Made by a program: the position numbers and the translations under genes. A DNA stretch of 64,000 nucleotides from Karalla daura (taxonomy: Eukaryota; Chordata; Actinopteri; Chaetodontiformes; Leiognathidae), in the NCBI GenBank assembly GCA_029224185.1, contig CM055205.1, positions 11,731,319 through 11,795,318 of the forward strand. Direction: 5' to 3'. The notes under the pieces are model-generated. The model made no database searches. It had not been told where the DNA came from and worked only from the letters and a program-made list of their open reading frames with translations. Numbering within the stretch: the stretch's first letter is position 1; the number at the start of each line of letters is the position of its first letter. Shown piece after piece: positions 55,646-64,000 of the stretch.

Positions 55646-58600
55646 ACCTTCATGTATGTTGATGTTCACCAAGGAATCATGAAAACCTTTTAATTAAAAT
55701 ACCCAGAATTATATAATAGAATATAATATTTAATAATGTGATTTGCGATATCTAGTATCACAAACCCATAAGAAATTACAGCGAGGTCTTCTAAGCTAAA
55801 CTAGTTCACATTTAGCGTTTATCCAGTGTTCCATTTTTTCCTTCCTCTATGATTTAATTCGACCGCTGCCTGGTTCCTGTGATATAACAAACAAGATGTC
55901 TAAAATGCTTGAGCATCAAGACTTTCTTTCCAATTATGAAGTTGGAAAAAAGGGTTCAGTTAGCTTTAGCTAAGGTTAGCTTAACTGTTCTCTACTCCAG
56001 TTTTTAATTACTTAAAAATCTATTCCCCTGCGTACTTTCACATTTCCGTGGCACAATCATTTTTCTGGTGGCCTTTACTTCACATTGACCTGGCCATGTT
56101 GTTTTGGCCTTGTCGTGCAGCGCAGACCAGCCTACTCCATACATTCCCCCACGCTTCTTTCTTCATTTTTGTAAAAATCACATATTTATCTGTCAAAGAC
56201 CCGCGAGATGGATCGTGTCATGAAGTGCAAGGCTGTAACAGGGCACTCATAATCCATCCTGACATCAAACCAAAGTCTTGTGTTTTCATAGTGATTCAAC
56301 CACCGGGGATAGCATTAAACTGAAACATACCCATCTGTTTCTTCCCGTGTGCCAACACGTCAGAGCGGGTTAAAATTCGGACGGGTTTAAGCGACGGTGA
56401 GTCCGTGGTGTGATCCCATACTGTCTCAGCTATCCAGTGTCATGTTCACATGCTCAAATTAGTTTATCTTTCTTCTCAGTTGAGCTGTGGTGACTCGCTT
56501 AAAAACACAAAAAGTTTTTGGAGCAAAGTGTGGAACACAACCCAGAAACTGAATGAGTCAGTTGTATGAAAAACTATAGGTACGATGCTACAGCCAGCAA
56601 TAGAGGAAAATCGGACTCTGAGCCTGGCTCAGCCGATGGTAACCAGGAACAGCCCTCTCTAAAACTCAAGAGGTTTGTTTAATCCATAGAAAAACACAAG
56701 ATGAAACAATTATTGCAGGAGATTATGTACCAGATAATTGCTTGATTGGAACCTAGAAGCTCCCTGGTTGCCAGAGAACAGCCTCGAAAAAAAGAGATAA
56801 AGTCATCTTGAATGCAACAAGTGAGTTTTACATGTCATGACACTAACAAAACTGAGATGATTAATACCGATGGCGCCAGTGAATACATAAAACTGTACAC
56901 AGAGCAGTGTGTTATGTTTGTGATTGATGACTTAGTCCTATGTTTACTCATCTGAATAGCTATTTTACTGTATTGTAGAGACTATTAGAACATCTATGAT
57001 CACAGAAAAGCCAGCACCCATTGCGCATTCGCGGCATTATTGCTTTCTTTCAAAGAGAACAGCCTCCCTGTAGTGCTAATGTGGATATTGCATGAAATGC
57101 ACAATTTCTGTAGGTTTTCATACGTACATGCAGTGAATTCTGCCTCCATGTTTCCACATTCGTGACACTGTCGTAGTAGCGGCACATAAAGCCTTAAGCT
57201 TCCCTCACGGTTTTTCCTGATATTATCGATATTATTTAGATGATGGTGAATTTGCATTTTCTCCTGTGGAAGGAGGTGCAAAAATTCAAAACAATATGTG
57301 ATAATTTTGATAAAAAATGTAAAAAAAAAAATGGAGGTGGGAGAGAACAATATGGTCAGTCCATACCGCGTAATTGTGGCAGTTATGGCAGAGGCAACTT
57401 AAAAGCCCCTGTCCTCCTTGACACTGTTAGCCATCCCATAAGGGACCCTCAGTAGGGCTCTCAGCTCTTTTGATAGGGCATTCGCCAGCGTCCTTTGGGC
57501 CTGCCTAACCCCCCACAATAAACAGGCAGCCCTTTGTCACCAGGAGTAGGGGGTCTGAGGGGTTGCTCCCCGTTATTATTTTCTAAAGTAATTACACCTT
57601 ATTATCTGTGTTTACTTTAGCGGGGGTGTGAGCATGCAGGTGTGGGCCATTCGGCAGTGGCTTGGCAGTCTCACTGGGTGAACGCACCCCGAGTGTCTCT
57701 CTCTCTCTTTTTTTTTTTTTTTTTGTCGAACTCTCTCCCCATCTTTACTTTGGAGGTTTTGGGGTGGGGGGTGGGGGGGGTTTAGTAGTAGTATTGTAGC
57801 CCCGCCGCTAATTTCAGCCCAACAAAAGAAACGTGCAATTAGGGCTATTATAGTAGCAGCTGCATGCTTCCTGGCTGTGCAGCGACAGCTCCGTCTTCTC
57901 TCTGGCTCGGCGGTAACGGGATTGGAAAGGGGAGAGGAGCAGGGCCTTGCAGCGGCGGGGAGAGAGCTGGAATGGTCACAGTAGCCTCCAGTGTGCGCAG
58001 AGAAGAGAGAAGAAAATATAGCCTGGGAGGCTGGTGTGTTTCCTCAGTGTAGACGCAGCGGGGACTCTCGCCCACAGGCTTGTGGGCCTCGAGAACAATG
58101 GATCTGCCATCTCCCAACATGAAGTGTTATGAAATAGCGCTCGCCACAGTTCCATTGGCTGCTCTCTCGCATGAAGTCATGTGGTCTCAGAACTGCGTGG
58201 GCAGGGGGAAAACTATTTTGCAAATAAGAAAATGCGTTTTGAAGAATCAGGGCTTTAAGACTCGTCTTGTTTACAGAATTTGCAGCATTCGGTAGTTCCC
58301 ATAGACCCGTCCAGAATGTAATCTGGTGAAAATATTACACATGGCTTGGGTTTCTGTATGAAGACTCAGATCTGCCATCATTAACTCAAGGAAAATAGGG
58401 GGAAAAAAGTAATCCATTGTTTAAAAGATTTCAAATGCAACCTTTCAGCGACGCCAGGGTGTTCGCTCAGCGGATCGCTATTCAGGTCTCTCGACGTCAG
58501 TCAATATCGGCCGCGCTGGGCCCTCTCGTGCATGTCAAGGGGAATCATGTGGGTCACAAAGGAACAACAAAAATGCTTGCGCAAATTAAAGTCGGGGATT

Positions 58601-60299
58601 TGAACGGGATCGGAGAAGAATGAGCGCAGAGATACCCAAACGCCTGCAGTTTCTGCACCAGGGTGAATATTGAGGGGCCTGCAGAGGCCCTCATGGTGTC
58701 AAACACAAGGGACCAATCTCATGCTCCCAGCACAAACAAAATGGTCACGGGTCCTCCTCTGTTGCGCTCACTTACCGATTCTCTCACTTCACTGACTTCC
58801 CCAGCCCGTAGAATAATCATCGGGCCCACGGCCGCATGGTTTCAAGGGCGTAAACAGAGCGGAGTAACACGTACGTGTGAATCAGATCTCTTTGAGCTCG
58901 CCTGACAAACACGTGACAGCACTTTATTTCTCATAGTACTCGCCAACCAAATATTTATTTTCTTCATTGACAGGCGTACAGCAGCTGGAGTATTGTCTCT
59001 GGGCTGCGCACTCAGGAGGGCTGTTAAGCTGTGATATGCAGCTGATTGGGATAATAACTGGTAGTAAACAGGGATTTTGTTTTGTCCCAGAAGAGAAGCA
59101 CAGACTGTCAGATGCTTGTCAGCACGCTGCCTGCTGCCAGCATTTCAACGCTTGACCCGAGAATACAGATTTCCCGCTGCACCTTTTCCAGCCTTTGGTG
59201 CCAAAACACTGCCAGTTACACTTTGAAGCGCGGATTGACCCTTTCCAAATATCAACAGGAAATATTGCTGGAAATCAGATCGACAAAAAGAAACTTACAA
59301 AGGCTAAAAGGAGAGGCCACCCACAGGCAGCAGGCAGGGGTGGAAAAATGTTTCTAAATGTAGCAGAAATGATCATTATCATAACGGAACAATAGTTACG
59401 TAAAAGCCCTGCAGTGGTCCCAACTTCACTTATTCTAAGTATTTATATTCTTATTTTATGTTAAAAAAGGGTTTTAAAACTTGTAATTACCGGATAAAGT
59501 CTTCACATTTAGAAGGCAGGATAGTCAGACTTCTTCGAGGAAATTTAATTGGTTGCAAAATTGGTTGTGCAGAGTAGTTGCCCATTTTCCCATTTGTTTA
59601 ACAAAGTAAAAAAGATTTTTTTAGAATTTGTTACGGGCAGAAACTGAAAACTAAGAGGCATTTGACTGTACAAACATTTTCATGAAGCCAGCATCCCTGT
59701 CACACTCCGCATTTACACACAATGCCACGTTGATTGAAGGACTTGCAGGAGGAACAACACGAATTTCAAAATGAAATTAAGCTTGTTACATCTCAAATAA
59801 GTAAAGGCTGCACAAAACGCTCAAGTATCAAAAATAGAGTTAAAACACAGGACTCGGGCAAACGTATTTAGGTTACTTTGCACCACTAGTGGCAGAGGAT
59901 GGGTGTTTTTCCAGGATGAAAGCTGCTCTTGCGGCCTTGGTCTTACTGGCATCCATTTCACCTCATTAGGACCCTGGGACTGAGAGTCGACAAAACACTG
60001 AGAGAAATCATTTTGCCGGGGGAGTGTGGCGGGGATAAATTGGCCTCTGGTTCAGTGCGAGAGTCCCCGCTGTGCCAAGCGGAAGAGAAGGGCCTGGCTG
60101 GCAGTAGGGGCAGGCCCAGGCAAGGCAGGCTGGGAGGCCCCATGCTGAGACCCCCTCCCTGCCTCTGACAAACACGGCAGTGGATAATCTCTCCTTCAGG
60201 GACTCAGCCCAGCGCTGCGGGGCTGAGAGAGGGAAAGGGGGGGGTGCTGTTATACAGCACAGTGCCGAGGAACTGCCTCTGCATGTGTGTAGTGTGCAC
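55646..60299. other. intergenic sequence, no gene seen
   Basis: AT-rich and complex, with a T-rich run at 57708-57725 and a G-rich run at 57762-57780. The parts at 57000-57250 and 58420-58900 look unique and free of repeats. No gene or exon recognised. Confidence 0.6.
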
Positions 60300-60316
60300 C
60301 GAAAACACACCTACAC

Positions 60317-60352
<36 letters not shown>
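60300..60352. repeat. (CA)n array
   Basis: CACCTACACCTACACAC leading into pure (CA)n to about 60350. Confidence 0.9.
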
Positions 60353-60353
<1 letters not shown>

Positions 60354-60899
60354 TTTGCTTGTGTGTACCTGCAACTGCCCTCTCAAACATACACTTTTTC
60401 CTCTCTTCACGTCTCATCATTTTGACACTTTCAATAAACGCGGGACCTTGCAAAATGATCACCAACGTCTCGGATAAATCCCCCGAGATCTTTCAGAAGG
60501 TACATACTCCGAAATTAAATGCACGGGGTGTGGAGATGTTAACACGCCGCCCGTTACAGGTACGTTGGGTCGACTCGGCAAGTGTGCCTCTGAGGAGATC
60601 AACAGCTTTTACAAAGACTGTAATTTGTGGGTATTTTAACCAAAACCTGAGTCATCTTCAGCACAGAAACTAATATCTGCAAAGACAGATTTGGGTTATG
60701 TAACGGAGAATAAGAGCTGTCAAAGGACTAAGTGAAATGGAAGAACATGGGGAAGATTTGTTCACTCAGCCATCATCAGTTAATTTTAGCCATTTCCTCT
60801 AATGCTACATATATTGCTTTGCTCAGTTTCAGGGATGTCCCTGTGATCACTAAATAAATGTAATTGTTAGACGAGGCCCAGACTTGGAAGCGCAGTCAG

Positions 60900-61085
60900 A
60901 ACTAGGGCGCTTCTGTGTGGGAGTCTCCATTTTCTCCCCATCTGTGTGGGTTTTCTCAGGGTGCTCCGATTTCCTCCCACAGCTCCAGATCCAAAATCAC
61001 GCACATTTGGGTCAAAATTTGTAACCTGTCCAGGGCGCATTCCCTGCCTTCACTTTGTACATCGTATAGTGGATGAATGGTTAGA
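60900..61085 (+). repeat. SINE fragment next to the sem1 3' end
   Basis: Reads CATCTGTGTGGGTTTTCTCA, GGGTGCTCCGATTTCCTCCC, GTAACCTGTCCAGGGCGCAT and GTGGATGAATGG in family order. Confidence 0.6.
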
Positions 61086-61164
61086 TAACCAAGATACACG
61101 TGTTCATTTTAATAACAGTTGGAAAATAATTCACACAAAATCAAAGTCAAAATAAACTGAAATG

Positions 61165-61432
61165 GGGAGTGCAAGGAGAAAATTTATTATCTATAAAAGC
61201 TTTTGTCTAAACATATGCCGGTGGTCAATAAAAACCCCAGAAGGGAACCACTTTCTCCAAACATTTTACTTCCATCAACATTTCTTACAAAAAGAAAGAA
61301 ACAAATTCACATCCTCCAGTATCCTCCATTGCGGCGGCGCGTGTGTGTGTGTGTGTGTGTGGTCAGCCGGCGTTATTCAAACAGAAATGTCCATATCCAG
61401 TATCAGTGAATACTGAAAGGGCCTGTCAGCCA
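61165..61432 (-). other. sem1: sem1 3' untranslated region (inferred)
   Basis: Runs from the stop codon to just past a minus-strand AATAAA at 61188-61183. It contains a short (TG)n tract at about 61341-61361 and an AT-rich distal part. The extent is inferred from the signal. Confidence 0.55.
61183..61188 (-). terminator. candidate poly(A) signal of sem1
   Basis: TTTATT on the plus strand, AATAAA on the minus strand, about 245 bases after the stop codon. Confidence 0.6.
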
Positions 61433-63810
<2,378 letters not shown>

Positions 63811-63811
63811 G

Positions 63812-63837
63812 TCAATTTTAGGCTCTAGGTGTGTGTG

Positions 63838-63912
<75 letters not shown>

Positions 63913-63944
63913 TTGTCCTGTGATGCGCCGGTCAATTTTAGGCT

Positions 63945-64000
<56 letters not shown>
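63812..64000. repeat. 120-bp tandem repeat built around (GT)n, running off the edge
   Basis: GTCAATTTTAGGCTCTAGGT starts at 63811 and again at 63931, each followed by a long (GT)n. The unit is exactly 120 bases, and the second unit is cut by the window end. Confidence 0.9.

Noticed and set aside
44528..61160. An additional protein gene between slc25a13 and sem1
   Set aside because: No exon-like open frames with flanking splice sites or recognisable protein similarity were seen in either strand.

Overview
The window comes from a vertebrate nuclear genome, most likely a percomorph-type teleost fish. Two split protein genes, both on the minus strand, can be read exon by exon with GT..AG boundaries. 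The introns are packed with (CA)n, (GA)n and (GGGA)n tracts. The dispersed repeats are of kinds common in teleosts: a tRNA-derived SINE with a GGATGGAT tail, and a short element with GGACTGCAAC...CGCAGCTCT ends.

Positions 1190-44527 (minus strand) hold a complete 18-exon gene for the mitochondrial calcium-regulated aspartate/glutamate carrier. I call it slc25a13 (citrin) rather than slc25a12 because of diagnostic residues in exons 15 and 16 and because sem1 lies next to it. The joined exons total 2058 nt and encode 685 residues: an EF-hand N-terminal half, six-helix carrier repeats with three PX[DE]XX[KR] signatures, and a C-terminal helix followed by a low-complexity tail. The first exon sits in a CpG-rich promoter near 44.4-44.65 kb. 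A possible poly(A) signal lies at 353-358.

Positions 44.6-61.2 kb are intergenic. I find no convincing gene there. The stretch carries several copies of the tRNA-derived SINE, a roughly 300-600 bp segment present twice (about 45.36-45.97 and 48.91-49.43 kb), three long (GT)n arrays, and AT-rich homeodomain-motif clusters that could be regulatory. In vertebrates the SLC25A13-SEM1 neighbourhood is known to hold long-range enhancers of DLX5/DLX6, so unique non-coding sequence here and in the slc25a13 introns is a reasonable place to look for them.

Positions 61433-63369 (minus strand) hold the complete three-exon sem1 (DSS1) gene, 70 residues, an acidic proteasome-lid, TREX-2 and BRCA2-partner protein. 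Its CpG-rich upstream region carries a nuclear-respiratory-factor-1-like site, and its first intron carries an exact antioxidant-response-element core. The last 200 bases are a 120-bp repeat built on (GT)n that runs off the edge.

The two genes are neighbours by conserved synteny, not members of one pathway: one serves the malate-aspartate shuttle in the mitochondrial inner membrane, the other proteasome assembly and genome maintenance. I see no prokaryotic-type system, CRISPR array or new enzyme system. The unusual material is a lysine in the calcium-binding loop, several unusually regular intronic minisatellites, a duplicated intergenic segment, and candidate regulatory elements.
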